Assembly: GCA_902512305.1 (NCBI GenBank)
Contig: CABXIU010000013.1
Span: forward strand, 1 to 33,983
Length of the DNA stretch: 33,983 bases
Reading direction: 5' to 3'
From: an uncultured Gammaproteobacteria bacterium
GTDB lineage: Bacteria; Pseudomonadota; Gammaproteobacteria; PS1; Pseudothioglobaceae
The notes beneath the pieces were generated by a model. It was not told the DNA's origin. It saw only the letters and a list, made by a program, of their open reading frames with translations, and made no database searches. The position numbers were made by a program, and so were the translations under genes. This document shows positions 33,698 through 33,983 of the stretch, one piece after another. Every line of letters begins with the position of its first letter. The stretch's first letter is position 1.

Positions 33698-33983
33698 GTG
33701 ATTAATAAATCAATTAAATTTTTTGCACTTCTGCTTTTGACTCTAAATGTCTTTGCAGGTGGTGATGATAGAGATCAAGTCTATTATGAAAACCTTGATG
33801 AAGAACTAGCTGCCTTTGAAGCTGAGCTTGCTGCTGATCTTGCAGCTCAGAATCTGCAGTCTGAGATAAATAGTGAACAAGAAAGAGCTGCAGCAATAGC
33901 TGCTCGTATGGAACAGCTAGCTATTGAAAAAGAAATAGCTACCCTTGAAGCAGCCCTTGCTGCTGAAGCCGCTGCTGCAGAAA
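33698..33983 (+). CDS. Secreted alanine/glutamate-rich helical protein (3'-truncated by window edge)
   Basis: The frame opens at GTG 33698 with GGAG seven bases upstream and runs off the end after 95 codons. Residues 1-20 (MINKSIKFFALLLLTLNVFA) are a clear signal peptide. An acidic stretch GGDDRDQVYYENLDEE follows, then a long Ala/Glu/Leu-rich segment with AELAADLAAQ, ERAAAIAARMEQLAIEKE and TLEAALAAEAAAAE. The spacing of hydrophobic residues suggests a continuous helix or coiled coil in the periplasm. I do not recognise the family. Low complexity makes similarity searches unreliable. Confidence 0.7.
   Translation, partial: MINKSIKFFALLLLTLNVFAGGDDRDQVYYENLDEELAAFEAELAADLAAQNLQSEINSEQERAAAIAARMEQLAIEKEIATLEAALAAEAAAAE

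Noticed and set aside
33714-33896. A 60-residue open frame on the - strand, Gln/Leu/His-rich
   Set aside because: It is the antisense of the alanine-rich secreted protein, whose + strand frame has a signal peptide and ribosome binding site.

Overview
The window is AT-rich and densely coded, and reads as a chromosomal segment of a small-genome, probably marine gammaproteobacterium. Full-length BioC and CmoB, a YadG/YadH-type ABC pair and separate nuoC and nuoD genes support this class. A Thioglobaceae/SUP05-like lineage is my best guess, but that is inference; no rRNA or other taxonomic marker is present. I see no tRNA, rRNA, CRISPR array, insertion sequence or integrase. No stretch longer than about 165 bp lacks a gene.

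Layout: (1) 2-13099 (+) is the respiratory complex I operon from the 3' part of nuoC through nuoN in canonical order, with ATGA or 8-bp overlaps between several genes; nuoA and nuoB must lie upstream. (2) 13140-15993 (+) holds a glycerophosphodiester phosphodiesterase, an EamA/DMT-type permease and a glycerate kinase. (3) 15982-18395 (-) is a two-gene unit: a Rieske oxygenase of the phthalate-dioxygenase/LigXa type (Rieske A) and a D-2-hydroxyacid dehydrogenase. It converges on, and overlaps by 12 bp, the glycerate kinase. (4) 18558-26884 (+), divergent from unit 3 across a 162-bp AT-rich gap with a strong palindrome, is a catabolic-looking run: a second Rieske oxygenase of the glycine betaine/carnitine oxygenase type (Rieske B), a GloA-type glyoxalase, an EutQ-like cupin, an Lrp/AsnC regulator, a divergent glutamine synthetase-fold ligase (GS1), the three N-methylglutamate synthase subunits MgsA, MgsB and MgsC, and a GmaS/GlnT-type ligase (GS2). 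(5) 26921-30890 (+): a MetX-fold alpha/beta hydrolase, CsaA, a YadG/YadH-like exporter and a MOSC protein. (6) 30909-33610 (-): cmoB, a ZnuA-like binding protein and bioC. (7) 33698 to the end (+): the start of a secreted, alanine/glutamate-rich helical protein.

The part most worth attention is 15.0-27.9 kb. GmaS plus MgsABC is the front half of the indirect (gamma-glutamylmethylamide/N-methylglutamate) methylamine pathway, but its usual partner mgdABCD, the N-methylglutamate dehydrogenase, is not in the window. Two Rieske oxygenase alpha subunits, one with the bridging glutamate typical of N-dealkylating quaternary-amine oxygenases, sit next to it, with a second ligase whose glutamate-site Lys-Arg pair is replaced. 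The flanking hydroxyacid dehydrogenase and glycerate kinase could carry a C2/C3 product into 2-phosphoglycerate. My inference is a regulated pathway for a methylated or aromatic nitrogen compound that passes through gamma-glutamyl or N-methylglutamate intermediates. The substrate cannot be read from the sequence.
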